From Streptomyces klenkii (lineage in GTDB: Bacteria; Actinomycetota; Actinomycetes; Streptomycetales; Streptomycetaceae): a DNA stretch of 64,000 nucleotides. Each line of letters starts with the position of its first letter. Within the stretch, counting starts at the first letter, position 1. Of this stretch, positions 25,374 to 34,556 are shown piece by piece. The stretch is taken from positions 173,027 to 237,026 of the forward strand of contig NZ_RBAM01000012.1 in assembly GCF_003626645.1 (NCBI RefSeq). The letters are read 5' to 3'. The notes below the pieces were generated by a model. The model worked only from the letters and a program-made list of their open reading frames with translations, did no database searches and was not told where the DNA came from. The position numbers and the translations under genes were made by a program.

Positions 25374-26312
25374 ATGCTCAGACCTCACAGACCCCGCACC
25401 CTGCACGGCCTGGCCGCCGCTCTGCTGTCGGGGGTGCTGGTCGTCGCCGCGGCCGGCACCGGTGCGGCCGCCGGCGGGGGGCCTCCGCGGCGCGCCGCGG
25501 CCGACGCCGACGCCTACTGGACACCGGAGCGCATGGCGGCCGCCCTGCCGGCCGGGCAGCGCGCGGGAGGGGCGGGGGGCCCGGCGGGCGCCGGAGCCGT
25601 GCCGCCCAGCCATCCGTTCGACGGGCTGCCGCAGGTGGGCACGTTCTTCTGGACGGACGGGAACAACACCGGCCGCTTCTGCGGCGGTACGGTCGTGCGC
25701 AGCCCGCGCCGGAACCTGGCCGTGAGCGCGGCCCACTGCCTGCGCTCGCCGGATCCCAAGAAGCGGCTGACGTTCGTGCCCCAGTACCACGACGGCCTCA
25801 AGCCCCACGGCGTCTTCCCCGTGGAGGACATCTTCATCGACCAGCGCTACTACGACCTGGGGACGGACCGCGGGGCGCGCTGGGACTACACGGTGCTGCG
25901 GCTCGGCGAGCGCGAGGACGGCGAGGACGTGCAGGACGCCGTCGGCGGCTTCGGCCTCGGGATCCGCCCGGGGTACGCGCACCGGGACGTCCGGCTCATC
26001 GGCTATCCGGGCAGCAGCGACGCCAAGTACCCCAAGCCGCTGGACTGTTCCTCCTCCACGCGCCGCTACACCAGCACCGATCCGAACGCCCCGGGCGACT
26101 TCCTGGAGATCGCCTGCGCGGGCTACGTCGGCGGCACGTCGGGCGGGCCGTTCCTCGTGCGCGACGAGGACGGGTACGAGGTCATCGGCGTGATCGGCGG
26201 CTACCACACCGGGGGCGACACCCCGGACATCTCGTACAGCTCGTACTTCACGCACGACCTGCTGGAGCTGTATCTGGACGCCGTGGACGGCGACCGTCCC
26301 GCGGGCCGGTGA
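25374..26312 (+). CDS. Secreted trypsin-like (V8/S1B-type) serine protease
   Basis: 312 aa. A signal peptide (LHGLAAALLSGVLVVAAAGT, cleavage about 30-35) and a pro-like low-complexity stretch precede a chymotrypsin-fold domain. The triad is visible: His121 (VSAAHC), Asp171 (RWDYTVLRL) and Ser256 (GGTSGGPF). Cys103/Cys122 and a second pair near 225/248 may form disulfides. Start ATG 25374 is preceded by GAGGAGG. The acidic S1 environment cannot be read, but overall it resembles glutamyl endopeptidase-like streptomycete proteases. Exported, probably degrading protein outside the cell. Monocistronic. Confidence 0.87.
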   Translation: MLRPHRPRTLHGLAAALLSGVLVVAAAGTGAAAGGGPPRRAAADADAYWTPERMAAALPAGQRAGGAGGPAGAGAVPPSHPFDGLPQVGTFFWTDGNNTGRFCGGTVVRSPRRNLAVSAAHCLRSPDPKKRLTFVPQYHDGLKPHGVFPVEDIFIDQRYYDLGTDRGARWDYTVLRLGEREDGEDVQDAVGGFGLGIRPGYAHRDVRLIGYPGSSDAKYPKPLDCSSSTRRYTSTDPNAPGDFLEIACAGYVGGTSGGPFLVRDEDGYEVIGVIGGYHTGGDTPDISYSSYFTHDLLELYLDAVDGDRPAGR

Positions 26313-26352
26313 GCGGGGCGCAGGAGCCCCCGCCCACCGGCCGCGCGGGGCG

Positions 26353-27126
26353 CTACTGCCCCGCGGGGCGGCGGCGCGGGTGGCGGGTCAGCACGTAGCC
26401 GCCGATGGCCGCGAGCGCGCCGAGCACGGCGCCGCCGACGGTCCACGCCCAGCGGTCCGACCACCAGCTGCCGTTCCAGCCGTCCTCCGGCTCCGCCACG
26501 GCCGCGGCGTGCAGCGGGGCGACCTCGCCGCCCTCGGCGCGGGCGCCGCCCGCGTCCTTCGCCGTCGCCTCGACCTCCGCCTTCACGGGCAGGCCGTGGT
26601 CCCGGTCGGGGCCCTCGGTCAGCGTGAGGCGGACGTAGTACGCGCCGGGCAGCGGGTCGTTCGCCCACTGCTCGGCCCACGGGCGGACGGTCCGCAGCGT
26701 GCAGGTCAGGGTCACCGAGGCGTCCTGCTCGGAGGCCCGCTTCGTGGGCTCGCCGGAGGCGCAGGCCTGGCGGCGGCGCAGCCCGTCGTAGACGTCGAGC
26801 TGCCAGACGGCGGCGCCGTGCCGCGCGGACGCCTCCGGCAGGTTGACGGTGGCCTTCACCTGCGGCTGCTGCCCGGCGCCAGCCGGGAACTGCCAGTACA
26901 GGTAGTCGCCCGTGGAGGCGTCGGCCGTGGCCTTCTGCCCCTGCTTGAGGACGGTGGCCGTGCGGAAGCCCGTACCGGCCTCCGTGGGCGCGCCGTCCTC
27001 ACCGGCCCGGGCGCTCGGGCTCGGCGAGGCGGCAGCGGCGGCGCCGGCCGAGGTGAACAGTGCGGCGGCGGCGAGCAGTCCGGCCGCGGCCGCGCGGGCC
27101 TTGGGGGCCGTAAGGGACAGTCTCAT
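26353..27126 (-). CDS. Exported membrane-anchored protein, partner of the VWA protein
   Basis: 257 aa from ATG 27126, whose A overlaps the stop of the VWA gene (TGATG). Signal peptide about 1-33 (LLAAAALFTSAGAAAAA), an extracellular beta-rich domain of about 170 residues containing two Cys (CASGEP and LTCTL), then a transmembrane helix TVGGAVLGALAAIGGYVLT (about 228-246) and a short basic cytosolic tail HPRRRPAGQ. The domain resembles the second half of the upstream VWA protein: both have a hydrated-sandwich pattern and the closing GLPV-x3-V segment. Function unknown; probably a surface complex with its neighbour. Confidence 0.75.
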   Translation of the reverse strand: MRLSLTAPKARAAAAGLLAAAALFTSAGAAAAASPSPSARAGEDGAPTEAGTGFRTATVLKQGQKATADASTGDYLYWQFPAGAGQQPQVKATVNLPEASARHGAAVWQLDVYDGLRRRQACASGEPTKRASEQDASVTLTCTLRTVRPWAEQWANDPLPGAYYVRLTLTEGPDRDHGLPVKAEVEATAKDAGGARAEGGEVAPLHAAAVAEPEDGWNGSWWSDRWAWTVGGAVLGALAAIGGYVLTRHPRRRPAGQ

Positions 27127-28397
27127 CAGTTCGCCCTCCACACCGAGACGCGCCAGCGGGAGACCCAGCCCCACACCAGCCCTGCGATCAGCCCGGTCAG
27201 GGCCAGGACGCCCAGCAGCACCCAGCCCCGGCCGAGGCCGAACGCGGCCAGGTCGGAGGGGTTGTCGGGGGCGTCGGCGAGGTCCACGGCCAGCTCGACG
27301 GGCAGGCCCGGGTCGCGCTTGACGTTCGCGGGGGCCGAGAAGGAGCTGGAGACCTCCAGGCAGACGGTCCGCGGCTCCTTGCCCTTCTCGTCCTCGTCCC
27401 CGGACCGGCCGTTGGGGTAGCGGAGGCCGGACGAGATGACGTCCGTGCGCCCGCTGCCGGCCTCGGCGCCGCGGACGAGCTCCTGGCCGCCTTCGCTCAC
27501 GGCGCGCACCAGCACGCCGTAGTCACGGTCGACGGCGCGGTCCGCGCCGATGCTCACGGACGTCCGCAGCTCCTGGCCCGGCTTCACCTTGACGCGGTAC
27601 CAGCGGTGCTCGGAGAACGTCTCGCGGTCGGTCCACAGGCCGGCGCCGATCTCGGGTGCCTTGGAGCAGGAGTCCGTGCCCTGGACGGGCTTCGGGGTCT
27701 CGACGGGCGTCTCGGAGCGGCGCACGAGCTGCTTGATGCGGCCGGACAGCTCCTTGGTGTGGCGCACGGTGCTGTACGTGCCGCCGGTGGCTTCGGCGAT
27801 GCAGCTGAGCTGCTCGCGCGTCTTGTCGTCCTGGGCCAGGCCCAGGGTGTCGATCGTCAGGTGCGTGCCCTTGGCCGCGAGTTCGCGGGCCACGTCGCAC
27901 GGGTCGGGCTGGCCGCAGGAGTCCTCGCCGTCGGTGATGAGGACGATGCGGCGGGTGCCGCCGTCCGTGCCGAGGTCCTGGTCGGCGCCGCGCAGGGCGT
28001 AGCCGATGGGGGTCCAGCCGGTGGGCCGCAGCGTCGCGACGGCGGCCTTGGCCTCGGTGCGGTCGACGCGGCCGACGGGGTAGAGCTGCTTGCTGTCGCG
28101 GCAGCCGAGCTCCTTGTTGTCACCGCCGTAGTCGGCGCCGAGGGTGCGGATGCCGAGCCGCACGCCCTCCGGGACCGCGTCGATGACCTCGTTGAACGCC
28201 TGCTGCGCGGCGGCCATGCGGGTGCGGGTGCCGCCGTCCACGTCCTGGGCGCGCATCGAGCCGCTGACGTCCAGCACCAGCTCGACCTTCGGGGAGTCCT
28301 TCGGGGGGCCGTCGGCGGCGTTCGCCGGCGCGATCCCCCCGGCCAGGGCGGCGAGGAGGGCGCACGCGCCCGCTGCCAGCCGTTTTCTGATGATCAT
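27126..28397 (-). CDS. von Willebrand factor A domain protein, exported and membrane anchored
   Basis: 423 aa. Signal peptide about 1-27 (ending ANAAD), then a VWA domain with an intact MIDAS start D43-V-S45-G-S47 (VELVLDVSGSM), the threonine of GWTPIGYAL and LITDGEDSCGQPDPC. Residues about 235-380 form a second beta domain (WTDRETFSEHRWYRVKVKPG...), and a transmembrane helix WVLLGVLALTGLIAGLVWGW (about 393-412) precedes a basic tail. VWA domains bind metal-dependently to protein ligands. It is coupled by a one-base overlap to a similarly built partner. Ligand and role are unknown. Confidence 0.85.
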   Translation of the reverse strand: MIIRKRLAAGACALLAALAGGIAPANAADGPPKDSPKVELVLDVSGSMRAQDVDGGTRTRMAAAQQAFNEVIDAVPEGVRLGIRTLGADYGGDNKELGCRDSKQLYPVGRVDRTEAKAAVATLRPTGWTPIGYALRGADQDLGTDGGTRRIVLITDGEDSCGQPDPCDVARELAAKGTHLTIDTLGLAQDDKTREQLSCIAEATGGTYSTVRHTKELSGRIKQLVRRSETPVETPKPVQGTDSCSKAPEIGAGLWTDRETFSEHRWYRVKVKPGQELRTSVSIGADRAVDRDYGVLVRAVSEGGQELVRGAEAGSGRTDVISSGLRYPNGRSGDEDEKGKEPRTVCLEVSSSFSAPANVKRDPGLPVELAVDLADAPDNPSDLAAFGLGRGWVLLGVLALTGLIAGLVWGWVSRWRVSVWRAN

Positions 28398-28442
28398 CCA
28401 AAAGATCCTACTGACCGCCGGAGGCCGAAACGCCCGGGGGGA

Positions 28443-28477
28443 CGGCCGCGGGCAAGCGCGTGTGCATGCCCGGGCCG
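28443..28477 (-). terminator. Hairpin after cobN
   Basis: CGGCC(G)CGGGCA (28443-28454) pairs with TGCCCGGGCCG (28467-28477) with one bulge, 45 bp beyond the cobN stop and before the VWA gene start. Confidence 0.55.
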
Positions 28478-28521
28478 TTCCTCCGCCGCGTACGACCGTC
28501 CGCCCCTCATGGGGCAGGACT

Positions 28522-31500
28522 TCAGCCCTCCGCGTCCTCCGTGCCTTCTTCCAGGGAGCCTTCGGTCTCCAGGAAGACCTGCCGCAGCGCTTCGAGCGTC
28601 TCCGCGTCGGGCTTGGCCCACATGCCGCGGCTCTCCGCCTCCAGGAGCCGCTCGGAGATGCCGTGCAGGGCCCAGGGGTTGGCCTCCTGCAAGAAGGCGC
28701 GGTTCTCCGCGTCCAGGACGTAGGTCTGGGCGAGCTTGTCGTACATCCAGTCGGCGACGACGCCGGTCGTGGCGTCGTAGCCGAACAAGTAGTCCACGGT
28801 GGCGGCGAGTTCGAACGCGCCCTTGTAGCCGTGGCGGCGCATGGCCTCGATCCAGCGCGGGTTGACCACGCGGGCCCGGAAGACGCGGGACGTCTCCTCG
28901 ACGAGGGTGCGGGTGCGGATCGTCTCCGGGCGGGTGGAGTCGCCGATGTACGCCTCGGGGGCCTTGCCCCGCAGCGCCTTGACCGTGGCGACCATGCCGC
29001 CGTGGTACTGGAAGTAGTCGTCGGAGTCGGCGATGTCGTGCTCGCGGGTGTCCGTGTTCTTGGCCGCGACCGCGATGCGCTTGTACGCCGTCTCCATCTC
29101 CTCCCGGGCCGGACGGCCTTCGAGGCCGCGGCCGTAGGCGTAGCCGCCCCACACCGTGTAGACCTCGGCGAGGTCGGCGTCGGTGCGCCAGTCGCGGCTG
29201 TCGATCAGCTGGAGCAGGCCGGCGCCGTACGTGCCCGGGCGGGATCCGAAGATGCGGGTGGTGGCGCGGCGTTCGTCGCCGTGCGCGGCGAGGTCCGCCC
29301 GGGCGTGGGCGCGGACGTAGTTCTGCTCGGCCGGCTCGTCGAGCGAGGCCACCAGCCGTACGGCGTCGTCGAGGAGGCCGATCACGTGCGGGAACGCGTC
29401 GCGGAAGAAGCCGCTGATGCGGAGGGTGACGTCGATGCGGGGGCGGCCGAGCTCTTCGAGGGCGACGGGTTCGAGGCCCGTCACGCGCCTCGACGCCTCG
29501 TCCCAGACCGGGCGGACGCCCATCAGGGCCAGGGCCTCGGCGACGTCGTCGCCCGCCGTGCGCATCGCGCTCGTGCCCCACAGGGACAGGCCGACCGACT
29601 GCGGCCATGCGCCGTTGTCGGTGCGGTAGCGCTCCAGGAGGGAGTCCGCGAGGGCCTGGCCGGTCTCCCACGCGAGGCGGCTCGGGACGGCCTTGGGGTC
29701 TACGGAGTAGAAGTTGCGGCCGGTCGGAAGGACGTTGACGAGACCGCGCAGGGGCGAGCCGGAGGGGCCTGCCGGTACGAAGCGGCCTTCCAGTGCCTTG
29801 ACGGCGTTGTCGAGTTCCGCGGTCGTGCCTGCCAGGCGGGGGACCACCTCGCGGGCCGCGAAGTCCAGGACGGCCGCGACCTGTTCGCCGCGGGCGGCGG
29901 CCACGGCGGGAACGGCGGAACGGTCCCAGTCCGCCGCCTCCATCGCCTCTACCAGCGCCCGCGCCTCGGCCTCCGCCTCGTCCGCCGTCGTGCGGGTCGC
30001 CGCCGACTCGTCCAGGCCCAGCGCCTCGCGCAGGCCCGGCAGGGCGGACTTGCCGCCCCAGATCTGGCGGGCGCGGAGGATCGACAGCACGAGGTTCACC
30101 CGCGCCTCACCGGTGGGCGCGCCGCCCAGGACGTGCAGGCCGTCGCGGATCTGCGCGTCCTTGACCTCGCACAGCCAGCCGTCGACGTGCAGCAGGAAGT
30201 CGTCGAAGCCGTCGTCGTCCGGGCGCTCCTCCAGACCGAGGTCGTGGTCGAGCTTGGCGGCCTGGATGAGGGTCCAGATCTGGGCGCGGATCGCCGGGAG
30301 CTTGGCCGGGTCCATCGCGGAGATCTGCGCGTACTCGTCGAGGTGCTGCTCCAGGCGCGTGATGTCGCCGTACGACTCGGCGCGGGCCATCGGCGGCACG
30401 AGGTGGTCGACGAGCGTGGCGTGGGCGCGGCGCTTGGCCTGCGTGCCCTCGCCGGGGTCGTTGACGAGGAAGGGGTAGACGAGCGGGAGGTCGCCGAGCG
30501 CGGCGTCGGGGCCGCAGGCGGCGGACAGGCCGGCGTTCTTGCCGGGCAGCCACTCCAGGTTGCCGTGCTTGCCGAGGTGCACCATGGCGTCGGCGCCGAA
30601 GCCGCCGTCCTCGCGGGCGGCCGCGATCCAGCGGTACGCGGCGAGGTAGTGGTGCGAGGGCGGCAGGTCGGGGTCGTGGTAGATGGCGATGGGGTTCTCG
30701 CCGAAGCCGCGCGGCGGCTGGATGAGGATCAGCAGGTTGCCGCGGCGCAGGGCCGCCAGGACGATGTCGCCCTCGGGGTTGCGGCTGCGGTCGAGGAACA
30801 TCTCGCCCGGCGGCGGGCCCCAGTGCTGCTCGACGGACTCGCGCAGCTCCTGCGGCAGCTTCGCGTACCAGCGCTTGTAGTCGGCGGCCGGGATGCGGAC
30901 GGGGTTGCGGGCGAGCTGCTCCTCGGTGAGCCAGTCCTGGTCGTGGCCGCCGGCGTCGATGAGGGCGTAGATGAGCTCGTCGCCGTCGCCGGACGCCAGG
31001 CCGGGGACCTCTTCCGTGCCGAAGTCGTAACCCTCCTCGCGCAGCCGGCGCAGGAGCGCGACGGCGCTGGCGGGGGTGTCGAGGCCGACGGCGTTGCCGA
31101 TGCGGGAGTGCTTGGTGGGGTACGCGGAGAGGACGAGCGCGATCCGCTTCTCGGCGGCGGGGATGTGCCGCAGCCGGGCGTGGCGGACGGCGATGCCGGC
31201 GACGCGGGCCGCCCGCTCGGGGTCGGCGACGTAGGCGGGCAGGCCGTCCTCGTCGACCTCCTTGAAGGAGAACGGGACGGTGATGATGCGGCCGTCGAAC
31301 TCGGGCACGGCGACCTGAGTGGCGGCGTCGAGCGGCGAGAGGCCCTCGTCGTTCTCCTCCCAGGCGCTGCGCGGGCCGGTCAGGCACAGGGCCTGGAGGA
31401 TCGGCACGTCGAGGGCGGCGAGGGCACCGGCGTCCCACGACTCGTCGTCGCCGCCGGCGGAGGCCTCGGCGGGCTTGGTGCCGCCCGCGGCGAGCACGGT

Positions 31501-32145
31501 GGTGACGACGGCGTCGGCGCCGCGCAGGGCGTCGATCAGCTCGGGCTCGGGGGCGCGCAGGGAGGCCACGTACAGCGGCAGGGCGCGGCCCCCGGCGTCC
31601 TCGACGGCGCCGCACAGGGCCTCGACGAAGGCGGTGTTGCCGCTCATGTGGTGGGCGCGGTAGTAGAGCACCGCGATGAGCGGGCCGCTCGCGCCGGCCC
31701 GGGGGGTGCGCTCCAGCTCGCCCCAGGCGGGGGCGGGCGCGGGGGGCTCGAAGCCGTGGCCGGTGAGGAGCACGGTGTCGGAGAGGAAGCGGGCGAGCTG
31801 TTCGAGGTTGGCCGGGCCGCCGTGGGCGAGGTAGGCGTGGGCCTCGGCGGCGATGCCGACGGGGACGGTGGAGGCCTCCATCAGCTGGGCGTCGGGCGCC
31901 TGTTCGCCGGTCAGGACGACGACGGGGCGGTCGCCGGCGAGCAGCAGGTCCAGGCCCTCCTGCCAGGCGCGGATGCCGCCGAGGAGGCGGACGACGACGA
32001 GGTCGGTGCCTTCCAGGAGCTCCGGGAGGTCGTCGAGGGCGAGCCGGGCGGGGTTGGCGAGCCGGTACGGGACCGGGGCCTCATGAGCAGCAGCCGCGCG
32101 GGCGCTGAGCAGGTCGGTGTCGGACGTCGACAGGAGAAGGATCAC
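28522..32145 (-). CDS. cobN: Cobaltochelatase subunit CobN
   Basis: 1207 aa, the large subunit of the aerobic-type ATP-dependent cobaltochelatase that inserts Co2+ into hydrogenobyrinate a,c-diamide with CobS and CobT (or ChlID-like partners), neither of which is in this window. The start is GTG 32145 (VILLLSTSDTDLL) with GGGGAG 9 bases upstream; the open frame continues into the riboswitch but is not coding there. Family landmarks are QPPRGFGENPIAIYHDPDLP, MVHLGKHGNLEWLPGK and YGGYAYG-type WGGYAYGRGLEGRPAREEM. Expression is under the cobalamin riboswitch at about 32250-32345. Divergent from cobG. Confidence 0.95.
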   Translation of the reverse strand: MILLLSTSDTDLLSARAAAAHEAPVPYRLANPARLALDDLPELLEGTDLVVVRLLGGIRAWQEGLDLLLAGDRPVVVLTGEQAPDAQLMEASTVPVGIAAEAHAYLAHGGPANLEQLARFLSDTVLLTGHGFEPPAPAPAWGELERTPRAGASGPLIAVLYYRAHHMSGNTAFVEALCGAVEDAGGRALPLYVASLRAPEPELIDALRGADAVVTTVLAAGGTKPAEASAGGDDESWDAGALAALDVPILQALCLTGPRSAWEENDEGLSPLDAATQVAVPEFDGRIITVPFSFKEVDEDGLPAYVADPERAARVAGIAVRHARLRHIPAAEKRIALVLSAYPTKHSRIGNAVGLDTPASAVALLRRLREEGYDFGTEEVPGLASGDGDELIYALIDAGGHDQDWLTEEQLARNPVRIPAADYKRWYAKLPQELRESVEQHWGPPPGEMFLDRSRNPEGDIVLAALRRGNLLILIQPPRGFGENPIAIYHDPDLPPSHHYLAAYRWIAAAREDGGFGADAMVHLGKHGNLEWLPGKNAGLSAACGPDAALGDLPLVYPFLVNDPGEGTQAKRRAHATLVDHLVPPMARAESYGDITRLEQHLDEYAQISAMDPAKLPAIRAQIWTLIQAAKLDHDLGLEERPDDDGFDDFLLHVDGWLCEVKDAQIRDGLHVLGGAPTGEARVNLVLSILRARQIWGGKSALPGLREALGLDESAATRTTADEAEAEARALVEAMEAADWDRSAVPAVAAARGEQVAAVLDFAAREVVPRLAGTTAELDNAVKALEGRFVPAGPSGSPLRGLVNVLPTGRNFYSVDPKAVPSRLAWETGQALADSLLERYRTDNGAWPQSVGLSLWGTSAMRTAGDDVAEALALMGVRPVWDEASRRVTGLEPVALEELGRPRIDVTLRISGFFRDAFPHVIGLLDDAVRLVASLDEPAEQNYVRAHARADLAAHGDERRATTRIFGSRPGTYGAGLLQLIDSRDWRTDADLAEVYTVWGGYAYGRGLEGRPAREEMETAYKRIAVAAKNTDTREHDIADSDDYFQYHGGMVATVKALRGKAPEAYIGDSTRPETIRTRTLVEETSRVFRARVVNPRWIEAMRRHGYKGAFELAATVDYLFGYDATTGVVADWMYDKLAQTYVLDAENRAFLQEANPWALHGISERLLEAESRGMWAKPDAETLEALRQVFLETEGSLEEGTEDAEG

Positions 32146-32249
32146 GCGGCGCTCCCCAGGGCATCGTGGGTCGCCCGGGGTGCCCGGCACCGGAATGTGC
32201 GCATGCGGCGGCAAGCCTTCCTCGGGGTCCGCGCCCCGGGCGGTTGGAG

Positions 32250-32345
32250 GACGGCGGGAGTTCCTGACTCACCCGGCGGACTGCCGGGCTCACAGTGGCG
32301 GGACCGTGCCGGAATCTCACCGGCTTCCTCCCCTGTCGCCGTCGC
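32250..32345 (-). promoter_or_regulatory. Cobalamin riboswitch controlling cobN (compact form)
   Basis: On the minus strand the sequence runs GGGAGGAAGCCGGTGAGATT (about 32314-32333), CCGGCACGGTCCCGCCACTG and GTGAGCC (to about 32285), a hairpin CCCGGC-N5-GCCGGG, then the B12-box-like GTCAGGAACTCCC (about 32256-32268). All conserved cobalamin-aptamer blocks are present, but the part between the CCGCCACTGTG block and the B12 box is a single short hairpin, unlike the long insertion in the NiCoT riboswitch. About 110 bp remain to the cobN start. On the opposite side TTTACTATGCT (minus strand, about 32394-32404) may be the cobN promoter -10. Confidence 0.93.
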
Positions 32346-32478
32346 TGGCGTTTGGCGGAGCGGCGCTCGCGGAGCGGGCACTGTTCCACCGTTGAGCATA
32401 GTAAAGCCCAGGCAGACGGCGGTACGGGAGTGTTCGGGGCGTGCGGTACGGGGCCGTGCGCCGGGCAGGGGCGTCGGT

Positions 32479-33918
32479 ATGCTCGCCGCCATGTCCACCA
32501 CCCCCGCACCTCCCCCGGACCGGGCCGTCCCCGGTGCCGGCGCACCCTCCGCGGGGCCCGTCCGCGAGCGGGGCGACGCCTGCCCCGGCGCGCTGCGCCT
32601 GCACGCCGCGGACGACGGTGCGCTGGCCCGGATCCGGCTGCCCGGCGGGTTGTTGACGACCCATCAGGCGATGGGGCTGGCCCGGATCTCGGAGGATCTC
32701 GGGGACGGGCACCTCGACCTCACCTCGCGCGGCAACGTCCAGCTGCGGGGCCTCGCCGAGGACTGCGGGGGCACGGTCGCCGGGCGGCTGCGGGAGCACG
32801 GATTGCTGCCGTCGGACCGGCACGACCGGATCCGTAACGTGGCGGCCTCGCCGCTGTGCGGCCTGGACGGGTGGCGGGCGGATTCCGGCCCGGACTCCAG
32901 CCCTGATTCCGCTTCCGGCTCGGAAGGGGCGCCGGCCGACGTCCATGCTTGGGCCCGTGAGCTGGATGAACTGCTCTGTGCCGACGACGCCGGCGCCGAT
33001 CTGACCGCTCTCTCCGGCCGGTTCCTCTTCGGGCTGGACGACGGGCGCGGCGACATCGTGGCCCTCCGGCCCGATGTGACATTGATCGCAAGCGGCCCCG
33101 GGCGGGCCGGACTGTACTTCGGCACCTCCGGGCCCGGCCTGTGCGTCGCCGCCGCGGACGCCCCGCGCGCGGCCGTGCTGGCGGCGGCCGAGTTCCTGGC
33201 GGCGCGGGAGGCCTGCGGCAGTACGGCGTGGCGCGTACGGGAGCTGCCCGCCGGGCAGCGGCCGGCCGCCGGCGGTCTCGCGGAGCGGCTCACGGCGGCG
33301 GGCATCGCCTGCACGCCGCTCCCCTCCCCTCTCCGGCTTCCCCTCGGCGAGCCGCCCGCACCGGGGGTGGTGACGGGCCCGGGCGGGCTCCGCGCCCTGT
33401 CGGTGACGGCGCCGCTGGGGCGGCTGACCAGCACTCAAGTGCGGGTCGTCAGCCGCATGGCCCTTGACTCCGGGAGCGGGGAGGTGCGTGTGACCCCCTG
33501 GCGCGGCCTCGTCGTCCCCGGCTTCCCGGCGGCGAAGGCACCGGGGCTGCTGGCTGTGCTCGCGCACGCCGGGTTCGTCACCTCCGCGGACTCCGCCTGG
33601 CACCGCGCGGGCGCGTGCGCCGGGCGCCCCGGATGCGCCAAGTCCCTCGCCGACGTGCGGGCGGACGCGGCGGACTGCCTCGCGGGCGGGCAGCCTGCCG
33701 GTGCGGCGGCGCTCCCGGTGTACTGGTCCGGGTGCGAGCGGCGCTGCGGGCACCCCGGGGGCGGCCCGTGGGTCGACGTCCTGGCCACGGGCGACGGCTA
33801 CCGGGTGACGGTGCGGGACCGGAACGACGAGAACGGCGGCCGGCAGGACGCCGCGCCCCGGACGGTGACGACAGCAGGGCTCGCCGGCGCGGTGGCGGCG
33901 GCACGTACCACGACATGA
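32479..33918 (+). CDS. cobG: Precorrin-3B synthase CobG
   Basis: 479 aa from ATG 32479, preceded by CAGGGGCG at good spacing (ATG 32491 is the alternative). A nitrite/sulfite-reductase-like iron-sulfur enzyme that hydroxylates precorrin-3A at C20 with O2, forming the gamma-lactone of precorrin-3B. The half-domain GHLDLTSRGNVQLRGL (about 75-90) and the cluster ligands CAGRPGCAKSLADV (about 375-388) and WSGCERRCGHP (about 418-428) are seen. O2-dependent CobG marks the aerobic corrin route. The stop overlaps cobH by four bases (ATGA). The stretch DSGPDSSPDSASGSEG (about 134-149) is a Ser/Asp-rich low-complexity insertion. Confidence 0.88.
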   Translation: MLAAMSTTPAPPPDRAVPGAGAPSAGPVRERGDACPGALRLHAADDGALARIRLPGGLLTTHQAMGLARISEDLGDGHLDLTSRGNVQLRGLAEDCGGTVAGRLREHGLLPSDRHDRIRNVAASPLCGLDGWRADSGPDSSPDSASGSEGAPADVHAWARELDELLCADDAGADLTALSGRFLFGLDDGRGDIVALRPDVTLIASGPGRAGLYFGTSGPGLCVAAADAPRAAVLAAAEFLAAREACGSTAWRVRELPAGQRPAAGGLAERLTAAGIACTPLPSPLRLPLGEPPAPGVVTGPGGLRALSVTAPLGRLTSTQVRVVSRMALDSGSGEVRVTPWRGLVVPGFPAAKAPGLLAVLAHAGFVTSADSAWHRAGACAGRPGCAKSLADVRADAADCLAGGQPAGAAALPVYWSGCERRCGHPGGGPWVDVLATGDGYRVTVRDRNDENGGRQDAAPRTVTTAGLAGAVAAARTTT

Positions 33919-34556
33919 ACGAGGACACAGTGTTCGACTACGACAAGGACGGCGCGTCCATCTACCGCCAGTCCTTCGCCACCATCCGCTCCGAGGCGGA
34001 CCTCGGCGGGCTGCCGCCCGACGTCGGCCGGGTCGCGGTGCGCATGATCCACGCCTGCGGGATGACGGACCTCGTCAAGGACCTCGCCTACTCCCCCGGC
34101 GTGGTCGCTAAGGCACGCGCGGCGCTGCTCTCCGGGGCGCCCATCCTGTGCGACGCGAACATGGTCGCCAGCGGCGTCACCCGCAAGCGCCTGCCGGCGG
34201 ACAACGAGGTGCTGTGCACGCTCGCCGACCCGGCGGTGCCCGAGCTGGCGCAGCGCATGGGCACGACCCGCAGCGCCGCGGCCCTGGAGCTGTGGCGCGA
34301 CAAGCTGGACGGCGCCGTCGTGGCCGTCGGCAACGCGCCCACCGCGCTCTTCCGGCTGCTGGAGATGGTGGCCGGGGGCGCCCCCCGGCCGGCCGCGGTG
34401 CTCGGCATCCCGGTCGGCTTCATCGGCGCCGCCGAGTCCAAGGACGCCTTGGCCGGCAGCCCGCTGGGGCTGGAGTACCTGGTGGTGCGGGGGCGGCGCG
34501 GCGGCAGTGCCATGGCCGCCGCCGCGATCAACGCGATAGCGAGCGAGGAAGAGTGA
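33915..34556 (+). CDS. cobH: Precorrin-8X methylmutase CobH
   Basis: 213 aa. The enzyme moves the C11 methyl to C12, converting precorrin-8X to hydrogenobyrinate. The catalytic histidine is His46 in VRMIHACGMTDLV, and the family stretches ILCDANMVASGV, AVGNAPTALFRLLE and GIPVGFIGAAESK are intact. ATG lies inside the cobG stop and its own stop overlaps the GTG of cobIJ, so the three genes are translationally chained. Normal length for the family. Confidence 0.95.
   Translation: MNEDTVFDYDKDGASIYRQSFATIRSEADLGGLPPDVGRVAVRMIHACGMTDLVKDLAYSPGVVAKARAALLSGAPILCDANMVASGVTRKRLPADNEVLCTLADPAVPELAQRMGTTRSAAALELWRDKLDGAVVAVGNAPTALFRLLEMVAGGAPRPAAVLGIPVGFIGAAESKDALAGSPLGLEYLVVRGRRGGSAMAAAAINAIASEEE

Noticed and set aside
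28144..32478. Open frame on the plus strand running opposite the whole of cobN into cobG
   Set aside because: Only the part from 32479 matches a protein (CobG). The rest is the complement of cobN.
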